From the NCBI GenBank assembly GCA_902596605.1, contig CACJUU010000005.1, positions 59,579 to 123,578 of the forward strand: 64,000 nt of DNA, written 5' to 3'. The DNA is from an uncultured Alphaproteobacteria bacterium (GTDB lineage Bacteria; Pseudomonadota; Alphaproteobacteria; Rhodobacterales; Rhodobacteraceae). A program made the position numbers and the translations under genes. Positions 55,130 through 62,364 of this stretch are shown one piece after another. Below the pieces are notes generated by a model, which was not told where the DNA came from, searched no databases, and saw only the letters and a program-made list of their open reading frames with translations. Within the stretch, counting starts at the first letter, position 1. The number at the start of each line of letters is the position of its first letter.

Positions 55130-56527
55130 TCAGAAGCATCCAGCGAGATTAGTTGCCAAATTTCTAATAAGTTGTTCGTAAAGTTCAGGTCCAGGTTTCA
55201 ATTTGACACCTAATGGGTCAATAACTGTCGTATTTGAATTTGTTTCTTCAATAACAGCTTTTACAAGCCCTTTTTTGTACTGAGGCTCTGCCAAAACACA
55301 TTCAATACCTTCATCGACAACTCTTTTTCTTACCTCTGCCAACCTCGCTGGACTTGGGTCTGAGGCATCGCCAAGCGAAATTGCACCAGATGCACTGATA
55401 TCAAAATCATTTTCGAAATACTGATAAGCATCATGAAAAACGACGAATTTCTTGTCTTTTATTGGATCTAAAATCGTCTTAACTTCGACTATAAGATTAT
55501 CCAAGTTTTCTATGGCCGTTTTTGCATTTGAAAAAAATATTTTTGCATTTTGTGGATCTGCTTCAGACATTTTTGCCGCTATGACATTTAACCAAACTTT
55601 TGCAATATTTGGTGATAACCATGCATGTGGGTCGTGCGCGCCGTGATCATGGCCTTCATGCCCATCGTGGCTTGCGTGATCATGATGACCACTATCTGGT
55701 TCTTGTGCAATCGGCTCTATATCAGTCCCTGAGGCATCTTTTAGGAAGTGCTCATCCGTTTCAAACTCAAAAGGCATATGTTCTGTGAAAAAGGCATACT
55801 TCCCACTTTGTTCTATCTTAATTTTAAAAACAGTGATATTTTTGTTGCTGTCAAAGTTTAAGGAGAATGACTTTTCTTGCGCAACTAGCTGTTCATTATG
55901 TTTCTTTGTTTCAAATGAACTTGACTCTAAAAGCGCTTCAGCCTTTTCCTCAACAGCCTCAATATCAGAAGCTTTGAGGATAACCATTTTCATAGCTGGA
56001 TCAGCATAACTGCCGTCGACCTTTGAGAATGACCAATTGTATGTTCCTTTTGCAAGCTCAAATACGCCGGCCCACTCAAAGGAATGGCCTTCATGTTCTC
56101 CATGTGCCTTATGACTACCTTTCTCATGGTCATCATGATTGTCATGCTCACCATGATCATGTGCCTCAAAAAGCGCGCCCTCTCGGAAATCAAGCAACTC
56201 TATGCCGTTTACGTCTAAAAGTGTGCTCACCGACGCATTTGAAGCAAGACTAGACAAGCCCTTCTCCAACCAAGGGGTCAAATCTTTTCCTACCCAAAAA
56301 ACAAGATTTGCGTTTTCTAAAGACTCTGCGTTAGATGGTTTTAATTGGTAAGCGTGTGGAGAAGCTTCAGCAGGAATTATGAGATCGGGGTTTCCAACTC
56401 CAGTCATTACTTTTGATACCAAAGAATGTACAGGAGCGATATCAACGGCGACTTTTGGTACGTCCGCGATTCCCATACTTGTGCCTAATAAAAACGCAGT
56501 AGCGGTTAAAATAAATTTGTTGGACAT
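55130..56527 (-). CDS. znuA: Zinc ABC transporter substrate-binding protein with an extra internal domain
   Basis: 465 residues from the ATG at 56527, which has GGAG six bases upstream; an earlier ATG four codons up lacks this. Signal peptide about 1-21. Zinc ligands in the usual places: PHAYQLKPS, DPHAWLSP, VVFHDAY and the late DPLG Asp. Usual ZnuA is about 300 residues; the extra length is a block at about residues 150-280 between two His/Asp-rich segments (123-148 and 281-301). That block starts FEWAGVFELAKGTYN and resembles the insert of the COG0523 protein at 57444. Periplasmic zinc capture. Divergent from zur; no znuBC genes in view. Confidence 0.93.
   Translation of the reverse strand: MSNKFILTATAFLLGTSMGIADVPKVAVDIAPVHSLVSKVMTGVGNPDLIIPAEASPHAYQLKPSNAESLENANLVFWVGKDLTPWLEKGLSSLASNASVSTLLDVNGIELLDFREGALFEAHDHGEHDNHDDHEKGSHKAHGEHEGHSFEWAGVFELAKGTYNWSFSKVDGSYADPAMKMVILKASDIEAVEEKAEALLESSSFETKKHNEQLVAQEKSFSLNFDSNKNITVFKIKIEQSGKYAFFTEHMPFEFETDEHFLKDASGTDIEPIAQEPDSGHHDHASHDGHEGHDHGAHDPHAWLSPNIAKVWLNVIAAKMSEADPQNAKIFFSNAKTAIENLDNLIVEVKTILDPIKDKKFVVFHDAYQYFENDFDISASGAISLGDASDPSPARLAEVRKRVVDEGIECVLAEPQYKKGLVKAVIEETNSNTTVIDPLGVKLKPGPELYEQLIRNLATNLAGCF
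55688..56080 (-). other. Inserted domain of ZnuA shared with the COG0523 GTPase
   Basis: Coding segment for the roughly 130-residue block lying between the two His-rich stretches of ZnuA. It begins FEWAGVFELAKGTY, continues through DPAMKMVIL, and later ITVFKIKIEQSGKYAF and TEHMPFEFE. The segment at 58104-58496 has the same order of motifs. Predicted to be mostly beta with one helix; no catalytic motif seen. Confidence 0.75.
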
Positions 56528-56554
56528 TAAGGTCTCCATGTATTAGTTAATATA

Positions 56555-56594
56555 GTAATGTTATCACGTAACATTGTTATGTTATAACATTACG
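56555..56594. promoter_or_regulatory. Double Zur-type operator between znuA and zur
   Basis: Two palindromes in tandem: AATGTTA and TAACATT five bases apart (56557-56575), then ATGTTATAACAT (56579-56590) flanked to read GTTATGTTATAACATTACG-like. They sit 28 bases from the znuA start and 41 from the zur start, the position expected for zinc-dependent repression of both. The core matches the ATGTTATAAC-like boxes known for alphaproteobacterial Zur. Two sites suggest cooperative or graded repression. Confidence 0.82.
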
Positions 56595-56634
56595 TATAGT
56601 ACTGCAGAATTTAAAAGGCAATAGTTAAATAACT

Positions 56635-57135
56635 ATGATAAAAAATATGAGCTCAAATCACAGTATGTCATCATTTAAAAAACATGATCATAGCATTTGT
56701 AGCGACCGGTATAAGGCATCAATTGAAAAATACTGTCATCAAAACAATTTAGAACTCACTCCCCTTAGACAGAAAGTGTTTGAGATATTGATCCGAGGTC
56801 ATAAACCGCTAGGAGCATACGAGATTCTTAATGTTTTAAGTAAAGAAGGGTTTTCTTCGTCGCCTCCCATTGCCTATAGGGTCTTAGATTTTTTAATTGA
56901 AAATGGACTTGTTCACAAGATTCAAGGGTTGAATTCATTTATTGCCTGCGCTTATGCTGGGTGCGCGCATATTCCTGCATTTGTTATTTGTCGAAAATGT
57001 GACAACGTAGCGGAAATACGAGGCGAAGAAAACATCCCAAAAGCTTCCAGTTTAAGCCTAGACTTCAAAATTGAAAATGCAATGATTGAAATATCGGGTG
57101 TCTGTTCAATGTGTAGTGATGCAGGTGTTGCATAA
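56635..57135 (+). CDS. zur: Zinc uptake regulator Zur (Fur family)
   Basis: 166 residues. Winged-helix part: LTPLRQKVFEIL, AYEILNVL, PPIAYRVLDFL with the DNA-recognition helix. The C-terminal part has zinc sites: FIACAYAGCAHIPAFVICRKC and the closing GVCSMCSD, the two CxxC pairs of the structural zinc. Represses zinc uptake genes when zinc is replete. Starts near tandem Zur-type palindromes and precedes the small protein at 57135 with a one-base stop-start overlap, so it autoregulates an operon with COG0523 and WD40 genes. Confidence 0.93.
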   Translation: MIKNMSSNHSMSSFKKHDHSICSDRYKASIEKYCHQNNLELTPLRQKVFEILIRGHKPLGAYEILNVLSKEGFSSSPPIAYRVLDFLIENGLVHKIQGLNSFIACAYAGCAHIPAFVICRKCDNVAEIRGEENIPKASSLSLDFKIENAMIEISGVCSMCSDAGVA

Positions 57136-57443
57136 TGTTTATTGGGAGTTCAAAACCGAAAACGGACCTAACAAAAGTTCGGAAAATTAAAGAGGCTTTA
57201 GGTGAGAACCTTTCAATACAAAATAATGCAACCATAACAGTAACAGAACTAACATGTTTAGAAGAGGGATGTCCTCCAGTTGAAACTATAGTGGCTTTAT
57301 TAAAAGCTGGGTCTGATCCATTACAGCACAAAATTCATAAACCAGCGACTGAATTCAAAGCTGCTGACTTGACTGAAATTGCAATTCGATGGGGATACCC
57401 CGTCAAACCAGATTTGTTTGAACAATTTGATAAGGAGAAATAA
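57135..57443 (+). CDS. Unknown 102-residue protein of the Zur operon
   Basis: Overlaps the zur stop by one base (TAATG) and is followed without a gap by the COG0523 gene, so coupled to both. Candidate metal ligands: Cys41 and Cys46 in TCLEEGCPP, His65 and His68 in QHKIHKP. It starts with a polar segment (GSSKPKTDLTKVRKIKEALG) and then a beta-like VTVTELTC stretch. I do not recognise a named family. Placement suggests a zinc-trafficking accessory, but the sequence alone does not show it. Conserved motifs could test this. Confidence 0.8.
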   Translation: MFIGSSKPKTDLTKVRKIKEALGENLSIQNNATITVTELTCLEEGCPPVETIVALLKAGSDPLQHKIHKPATEFKAADLTEIAIRWGYPVKPDLFEQFDKEK

Positions 57444-58793
57444 ATGAATGCACCACAAAAAGTCCCCGTAACAATTCTAACAGGGTTTCTAGGATCAGGG
57501 AAGACCACACTTTTGAATCGGATATTAAGTGAGGAACATGGAAAAAGAATCGCAGTTATTGAAAATGAGTATGGTGAGGTCGGAATTGACCAGGCTTTAG
57601 TGATAGATGCTGAAGAAGAAATTTTTGAGATGTCGAATGGATGTATTTGCTGCACCGTTAGAGGTGACTTAATACGAGTTTTAAGTAATTTAATGAAGCG
57701 CCGAGATAAGTTCGACTATGTTTTGGTGGAAACAACAGGACTAGCAGATCCAGGACCCGTGGCGCAAACTTTTTTTATGGATGAGGATATCAGTTCTGAA
57801 TATGCGCTCGATGGCATAGTCACGCTAGTTGATGCGTTCCATATAGATCAGCAATTGGGTCGAAGTGATGAAAGTACCGAACAAATCGCTTTTGCTGATG
57901 TGGTCGTGTTAAATAAAACCGACTTAGCAAGTAGTGAGGGCCTTGATGAAATTGAAACGCGCATACGTGAAATGAACAGAATGACAAAAATTGTCAGAGC
58001 GGAAAATGCGGACGTACCCGTTGATACGGTTCTAAATTTAAGCGCCTTTAATTTGGATCAAGCACTAGAACGTCGTCCGACGTTTCTTGAGCCGGAGTAT
58101 CCATTTGAATGGACAGGGGTATATTCAGTTGAACCAGGAAAATATAAAATACAATTTGACGAAGGTCCCGACCCTTCAATGTCCCTAGTTATTACGACAG
58201 ATCAGGGATTGGATGATTCTGATTTAAGAGACAACGCCGAAAAATGTGTTCGATACTATGCTGAAGACGGGAAAAGTATACTGCCTGATGAAACTATACC
58301 AATGAATACACATGTGGAATTAAACCTCGCATCAGGTGGCAGTAAATCTTTCGATATAATTATCGACAAACCAATGCAAATAGGCCTTTACGCACAACAT
58401 ACGGCAGAAGAATTTAATATAAAAATAATCACAAGGGACGAAGATGTAGTTGTTTCAGCTGTTGTTGAAAGAACCTGGGTTGCTCAGCATGAACATGATG
58501 ATGAGGTTGGTTCTATCGCGATAGAGAAAGATGGTGATGTGGATCAAGAGAAGTTAAACAAATGGCTTTCTAAAGTATTAGGAGAAAAAGGTATTGATAT
58601 TTTTAGAATGAAAGGGTTTTTAAGTATTTCTGGTGACTCCCGTCGTTTTGTCTTTCAGGGAGTGCACATGCTTTTTGATGCAAAGCCTGATAGGTCATGG
58701 GATGATATGCCGCGAAGAAATCAACTTGTATTTATTGGCAGAAATCTTGATGGAGACGAAATGCGTAAAGGGTTCGAGGAGTGTCTAGTGTGA
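57444..58793 (+). CDS. COG0523 (CobW/ZNG-like) GTPase, candidate zinc metallochaperone, with inserted domain
   Basis: 449 residues. Walker A GFLGSGKTT (14-22), IENEYGEVGID (39-49), the metal-binding CICC (67-70), ETTG and NKTD (157-160) define a COG0523 GTPase. The CobW C-terminal domain is at about 360-449 (GIDIFRMKGFLSI, FQGVHML). Between them, about 221-351, lies an extra domain starting FEWTGVYSVEPGKYK and ending in a short His-rich QHEHDDE; the family normally has only a His-rich linker there. In a Zur operon such GTPases deliver zinc to client proteins under limitation. Closely coupled to the genes on both sides. Confidence 0.93.
   Translation: MNAPQKVPVTILTGFLGSGKTTLLNRILSEEHGKRIAVIENEYGEVGIDQALVIDAEEEIFEMSNGCICCTVRGDLIRVLSNLMKRRDKFDYVLVETTGLADPGPVAQTFFMDEDISSEYALDGIVTLVDAFHIDQQLGRSDESTEQIAFADVVVLNKTDLASSEGLDEIETRIREMNRMTKIVRAENADVPVDTVLNLSAFNLDQALERRPTFLEPEYPFEWTGVYSVEPGKYKIQFDEGPDPSMSLVITTDQGLDDSDLRDNAEKCVRYYAEDGKSILPDETIPMNTHVELNLASGGSKSFDIIIDKPMQIGLYAQHTAEEFNIKIITRDEDVVVSAVVERTWVAQHEHDDEVGSIAIEKDGDVDQEKLNKWLSKVLGEKGIDIFRMKGFLSISGDSRRFVFQGVHMLFDAKPDRSWDDMPRRNQLVFIGRNLDGDEMRKGFEECLV
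58104..58496 (+). other. Inserted domain of the COG0523 GTPase shared with ZnuA
   Basis: Coding segment for residues 221-351. Shared order of motifs with the ZnuA insert: FEW(A/T)GV, a G-x-Y turn, DP(A/S)M followed by a hydrophobic VI, then a KSF or KNITVF stretch leading to an I-x-I strand, and a late (T/A)(E/Q)H near EEF or FEF. It replaces or extends the linker where other COG0523 proteins have His-rich sequence. Confidence 0.75.
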
Positions 58794-59815
58794 ATGCCCA
58801 GTCTTTAGGGTCATTACGAACGGGATGGTCTGTAACCTTGGATGATTGCGCTTTGTCCGGAGGATGGACTTCAGAGGGAAACGAGTTTGCAGTTGTAGAT
58901 GCAGCCGGAGGAGTGTCGGTGTTCGATGGTAAGCGTGGTGATCTTATTTGGGCAAAAAAAAATGTACATGATGGTGGAGCTCTTGCTACATCTGTTCATC
59001 CAAGCAAAAGTAAATTTGCAACCACAGGCCAAGATGGTCGTCTCATTATTTGGAATTTATTGGAACCTGATACAGAGAAAGTAATAGATATTGGGAAGGG
59101 ATGGGCTGAAAACGTAAGTTGGTCACCAGATGGCAATCTTATTGCGACTTCGCTTTCGAAAACCGTTTATGTATATTCTGCAAGCGGTGAAGAAGTTTGG
59201 CGAACAAGTGATCATCAAAGTACTGTGAGTACTATTGCTTGGACGAATAAAGGGGAATTAGCCACAGCTTGCTATGGACAGGTACAGTTCCTTGATGGTG
59301 TCAGTGGTAATTTGATTCAGAAGTTAGAATGGAAAGGGTCCCTCGTCTCGATAGCTCTGAGCAGTGATAGCGATATTGTAGCCTGTGGTAGCCAAGATAA
59401 TTCTGTTCACTTTTGGCGCCGATCTTCAGGCAATGACTCAAAAATGTCGGGTTATCCTTTTAAGCCTTCTGCATTATCATTTAATGATAAAGGAACTTTA
59501 TTGGCGACAGGCGGTAGTGAAGCGGCCACAGTCTGGAATTTCGAGGGAGATGGTCCTGAGGGCACAAGTCCTTTGGAGTTAGACTACCACGCGGACGCTA
59601 TTACATCTCTTTTGTTCTCTAATCATAGTAACAGACTTGTATCAGGATGTAGAAATGGAACTGTTGTTTTATGGGAAATTAGCCCCAATAATACTCCAAC
59701 TAAATTAGGAGTTGGTCAAGTTGCAGACACTGTTGCTGAATTGTACTGGCGGCCCGATGACAGAGCAGTTGCAGCTCTAGACAGACAAGGCGGTGTAACC
59801 GTATGGCGAATTTGA
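58790..59815 (+). CDS. WD40-repeat beta-propeller protein of the zinc operon
   Basis: 341 residues from GTG at 58790 with GAGGAG at good spacing; it overlaps the COG0523 stop as GTGA. About seven or eight WD-type repeats are visible, each ending in a pattern such as DGRLIIWNL, NSVHFWRR, AATVWNFEG, GTVVLWEIS and GGVTVWRI. No signal peptide, so cytoplasmic. Beta-propellers are usually interaction scaffolds; coupling to the GTPase suggests it works with it or binds its client. No enzyme motif seen. Confidence 0.88.
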   Translation: MNAQSLGSLRTGWSVTLDDCALSGGWTSEGNEFAVVDAAGGVSVFDGKRGDLIWAKKNVHDGGALATSVHPSKSKFATTGQDGRLIIWNLLEPDTEKVIDIGKGWAENVSWSPDGNLIATSLSKTVYVYSASGEEVWRTSDHQSTVSTIAWTNKGELATACYGQVQFLDGVSGNLIQKLEWKGSLVSIALSSDSDIVACGSQDNSVHFWRRSSGNDSKMSGYPFKPSALSFNDKGTLLATGGSEAATVWNFEGDGPEGTSPLELDYHADAITSLLFSNHSNRLVSGCRNGTVVLWEISPNNTPTKLGVGQVADTVAELYWRPDDRAVAALDRQGGVTVWRI

Positions 59816-59965
59816 GCTTGATGCAGTTTGTACACAGTTAAACGCCCTTCAAATGCACCACTAGCAACTGAAATACAGCAATAACAGTAACTTAGGTATC
59901 TCCGTGTTCATATCAATAGGCACGATTTGTTTCACAGTTTGTTTTACAGTTTAAGTGACCCCTGC

Positions 59966-60031
59966 CACGCATGGGACACAGGGGGGTACTCACGTAGTAT
60001 GTTCTTGAAGTGTGCAGCAGATGGGGTATAA
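59966..60031 (+). repeat. Dispersed repeat, copy 1
   Basis: Contains CATGGGACA, a G-rich stretch, CACGTAGTATG, and TTCTTGAAGTGTGCAGCAG followed by ATGGGGTA. Complete copy, same orientation as the other four. It bounds the left side of the sRNA unit and follows the zinc operon. Confidence 0.8.
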
Positions 60032-60124
60032 AACTAAATTTACTTCAACTGGAATTAATTAGTTTAATGATAAACTAAATTAAAAAATTTTTCTAAATCC
60101 ATTGTATGTGACATTTAATTTTTA

Positions 60125-60151
60125 TTGCTTACGTTAACGTTACGTTATACT
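60125..60151 (+). promoter_or_regulatory. Candidate promoter of the MmgR-like small RNA
   Basis: TTGCTT at 60125-60130 and TATACT at 60146-60151, 15 bases apart, which is slightly short for sigma-70-type spacing. The intervening ACGTTAACGTTACGT is a short direct repeat and could bind a regulator. Proposed because it lies just upstream of a structured, terminator-ended segment without any reading frame. Confidence 0.4.
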
Positions 60152-60157
60152 TGCAAC

Positions 60158-60242
60158 CTAAACTATTTAGTTTAATGTCAAATCATTGTCCTAATAGGAC
60201 ATTTCCTCCCCACTGGGCCATACAAAGTGTGGCCCTTTTTTT
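60158..60242 (+). ncRNA. Candidate alpha-r8/MmgR-like small RNA
   Basis: About 85 bases. In order: a perfect hairpin TGTCC-TAATA-GGACA (60187-60201), the unpaired anti-Shine-Dalgarno motif TTTCCTCCCC (60202-60211), then a stem GGGCCA...TGGCCC (60215-60235) followed by seven T. This order (stem-loop, CCUCCC core, intrinsic terminator) is that of MmgR/alpha-r8 sRNAs of Alphaproteobacteria, some of which control polyhydroxybutyrate storage. Boundaries are inferred; expression is not shown here. Confidence 0.55.
60215..60242 (+). terminator. Intrinsic terminator ending the sRNA candidate
   Basis: Stem GGGCCA with TGGCCC, nine-base loop, and seven T directly after. It is the clearest factor-independent terminator of the window and has no protein-coding gene within the preceding 390 bases on its strand, which is why a small RNA is proposed. 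Confidence 0.85.
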
Positions 60243-60272
60243 CAAAAAAGAGGAACAGCCTGTTTTAATTTC

Positions 60273-60358
60273 AGAATAATGTATAGAAATCGTGTTTCTG
60301 TGGAATTTTCCTCCCCAACTGGTACAGCATTCTCACAGACTTGTTCCGTTTTTATTAT
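60273..60358 (+). ncRNA. Second, weaker MmgR-like small RNA candidate
   Basis: Repeats the plan of the first candidate: a hairpin AGAAA-TCGTG-TTTCT (60285-60299), TTTCCTCCCCAACTGG-like core (60307 onward), then an imperfect stem GGTACA/TGTTCC (60321-60347) and a T-rich tail. The terminator stem is poor, so it may be a decayed copy or use another 3-prime end. Boundaries approximate. Confidence 0.35.
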
Positions 60359-60487
60359 CCACAGAAAACTCTAAATTGTCAAATTTATGAAATAATGCTA
60401 GAAATAAACAAGTAGGATGATTTAATGTCGCTTACTCTAGTTGGTCTTCCAAGCACATATTTGACTACCCTTATGTAGTACCACTAT

Positions 60488-60536
60488 GTGTTTACAGGTA
60501 TTATGTTTTTGGAGTGTGCAGCATATGGGGTAAGAC
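60488..60536 (+). repeat. Dispersed repeat, copy 2 (5-prime part degenerate)
   Basis: Retains GTATTATGTTTTTGGAGTG, TGCAGCA and ATGGGGTA, but the CATGGGACA half is not recognisable. It sits 20 bases from the stop of the minus-strand ABM-type gene, marking the boundary between the sRNA unit and that gene. Confidence 0.7.
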
Positions 60537-60555
60537 ACAAACACGGTTTAATACG

Positions 60556-60858
60556 TTATTTAGCTAATTCTTCATGAATGACTGTTCCTGAGTATGCTTT
60601 ACAAACATTTTCCTCATCATATCGATCACATAAATGTTCAATTAACTCAATCATATTGTGAGGACCATTCACGTAATCCATAAAAGCATCTAGCGAGACC
60701 CACTCATTAATAACAAGTAACTGCTCTTCTCTAGTTAATACGATACTATATTTTTCTAAACCCTCTATACCATCTGCTCGGCTATCTACTATTAATTGCT
60801 TCACATCATCCGCTGAACCCTCTTTTGGAGAGATCGCTATTACGCTAGTCATTTTCAA
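60556..60858 (-). CDS. Antibiotic-biosynthesis-monooxygenase-type (ABM) small protein
   Basis: 100 residues. The start is TTG at 60858, since a GGAGG site lies at proper spacing from it; the ATG two codons later is 14 bases from that site. ABM-like pattern: an N-terminal strand with IAISPKEG, a mid NEWVSLDAF (the WxSxxAF motif) and HNMIELIEHL with the closing strand. Members include quinol- and heme-degrading enzymes; here the role is unknown. It lies between repeat copies 2 and 3, and its leader matches that of the gene at 63832. Confidence 0.75.
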   Translation of the reverse strand: MKMTSVIAISPKEGSADDVKQLIVDSRADGIEGLEKYSIVLTREEQLLVINEWVSLDAFMDYVNGPHNMIELIEHLCDRYDEENVCKAYSGTVIHEELAK

Positions 60859-61036
60859 CTGAATTTCCTCCTTTTACTCAACTAGATTTATTATAAAGTC
60901 ATTGTCTTTTAGAGCTTATAAAAAAATGCTCTATAGATAATTCAGAATTACCCAAGATATAACAAATTATCAAGCCCTTGTTCATCCATGGGACAGTGGG
61001 GCTATACACGTAGTATGTTCTTGAAGTGTGCTGCAT
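60848..61036 (-). repeat. Duplicated leader plus repeat core, upstream of the ABM gene
   Basis: From the start codon region of the gene at 60858 through repeat copy 3, this stretch is similar along its length to 63822-64000. Shared pieces include TTGAATTTCCTC-type sequence at the ribosome-binding site, a CTTATAAA-AATGCTC segment and ACCCAAGAT. The duplication therefore covers the ribosome-binding site and the probable promoter as well as the repeat. Confidence 0.75.
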
Positions 61037-61037
61037 C
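60977..61037 (+). repeat. Dispersed repeat, copy 3
   Basis: CTTGTTCATC, CATGGGACAG, TACACGTAGTATGTTCTTG and AAGTGTGCTGCAT. Full-length in its central part, diverging at the 3-prime end. It lies between the ABM gene (60556) and the cyclase gene (61084). Confidence 0.82.
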
Positions 61038-61083
61038 GTTTGTTTGCCCGATTATGAATAAATTATTTTAGCTTCAATAACTT

Positions 61084-62364
61084 TTATAAGTCGATCTTAT
61101 GTAGAGTTATTTTTTCTTTTCTTCCTCTGATTTCAAACCTTTCAATAGTTTCAGAGGAAATATTTTCACTAAGTCTTAGTTTCATTTCATCTGTAATTAT
61201 TACCTTAGCATTGAGATCTTTACACGCATCGCAGACCCTGCTTGCAACATTAACGGTATCTCCTATGACAGTAAATTCAACTCTCTCATCACTGCCAACA
61301 TTTCCGACAAAACAAGGGCCAATATGAATTCCAATACGGTGCTCAATTTTTGGCTTTCCACTATGTTCTCTTTCTTTCTCCCACTCTCTCATTTCTATTT
61401 GCATCAGCCGAGCACATTGCAAAGCATTTTGGGCATCATTTCCTCTGGAAACAGGAGTTCCAAACGTTGCCATAACAGCATCCCCAATAAATTTATCGAC
61501 GGTCCCCCCACTTTCAAAAATAGTTTTTACCATCTTCGATTGATATTGTGACAGAAGGCCCAACACTTCTTTAGACTCCATTCCTTCAGATAACTTTGTG
61601 AAGCCGACAATATCTGTAAACATTACAGCAACATACTGTTCTGATTCATTATTTTCGACTACTGAATACGATGATTTCTTTATTTCTTCTCTTACTTCGG
61701 GAGAGAAATATCTTCCCAGCACTGCCGTTGATCTTTCTTGATTTGCAGCATCTTCAATATTTTTTTCATTCCTCCAAGCTAATAGAATAGTGCCAAAAAT
61801 AATTACAGCTGTCGCCGTTATATAACTTACAAAGGAAAATTTATTTATTGCGAGAGGATCCGATGCGATTTTTGTGGGATCAAGTGTGAAGTAAAGACCA
61901 TCAAGTTGAAAAATTTCATATAAAGTTAATGCGAGCAAAGACTGAAAAAAAATCATAGCACCAAGCGTTACATAAAACCTTCCAAATTGAAGTGCAAGCA
62001 AGCAACCAACACCGACGCCTACAAAGTTTAAATCAAGCAACCTTATTCCAAGTATTTCAGCACTTTCATTTTTCGTATTAAGACCATATTCAAAGTTGTA
62101 AACCAAACCGGTGACTAAATACAGGATAATTAGCGCCCCAAGCAGCCAATTATAGTTTTTTTCGTTGGCGAAATAAAGGATCGTTAAATAAAGTGCGCTC
62201 CCGACAAAACAACGAGCCATTGCGATGGTATATGCAAGCTCGCTTATGTGATGAGAAAATATAAGTGTTAAAAAAAACTCAACCGAGCCGACAAAAATAA
62301 GAATAATACAGACCGATCTAAGGCCATGCACATATCTTTTAATTTTAAGTTCAGAACCTTGCAT
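61084..62364 (-). CDS. Membrane-bound class III adenylate/guanylate cyclase
   Basis: 426 residues from the ATG at 62364, which has GGAG six bases upstream; a GTG four codons earlier is less likely. About six membrane helices cover residues 15-205, followed by a canonical catalytic domain: FTDIVGFTKLS with the first metal Asp, DKFIGDAVMATFG with the Lys and second Asp, and GDTVNVASRV with the Asn/Arg transition-state pair. All catalytic residues are present, so it should be active, making cAMP or cGMP. No receptor domain with a named ligand. Bounded by repeat copies 3 and 4. Confidence 0.93.
   Translation of the reverse strand: MQGSELKIKRYVHGLRSVCIILIFVGSVEFFLTLIFSHHISELAYTIAMARCFVGSALYLTILYFANEKNYNWLLGALIILYLVTGLVYNFEYGLNTKNESAEILGIRLLDLNFVGVGVGCLLALQFGRFYVTLGAMIFFQSLLALTLYEIFQLDGLYFTLDPTKIASDPLAINKFSFVSYITATAVIIFGTILLAWRNEKNIEDAANQERSTAVLGRYFSPEVREEIKKSSYSVVENNESEQYVAVMFTDIVGFTKLSEGMESKEVLGLLSQYQSKMVKTIFESGGTVDKFIGDAVMATFGTPVSRGNDAQNALQCARLMQIEMREWEKEREHSGKPKIEHRIGIHIGPCFVGNVGSDERVEFTVIGDTVNVASRVCDACKDLNAKVIITDEMKLRLSENISSETIERFEIRGRKEKITLHKIDL

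Larger units (their letters stand above)
59816..60555. other. 740-base gene-poor region with repeats and sRNA candidates
   Basis: No protein-coding gene that I can support. It holds two copies of the dispersed repeat (59966-60031 and 60488-60536) and, between them, two candidate small RNAs with promoter-like and terminator-like signals. The rest is AT-rich and without further structure that I can see. Confidence 0.7.

Noticed and set aside
57335..57655. 106-codon minus-strand frame opposite the COG0523 start
   Set aside because: Antisense to two coupled genes and without ribosome-binding site.
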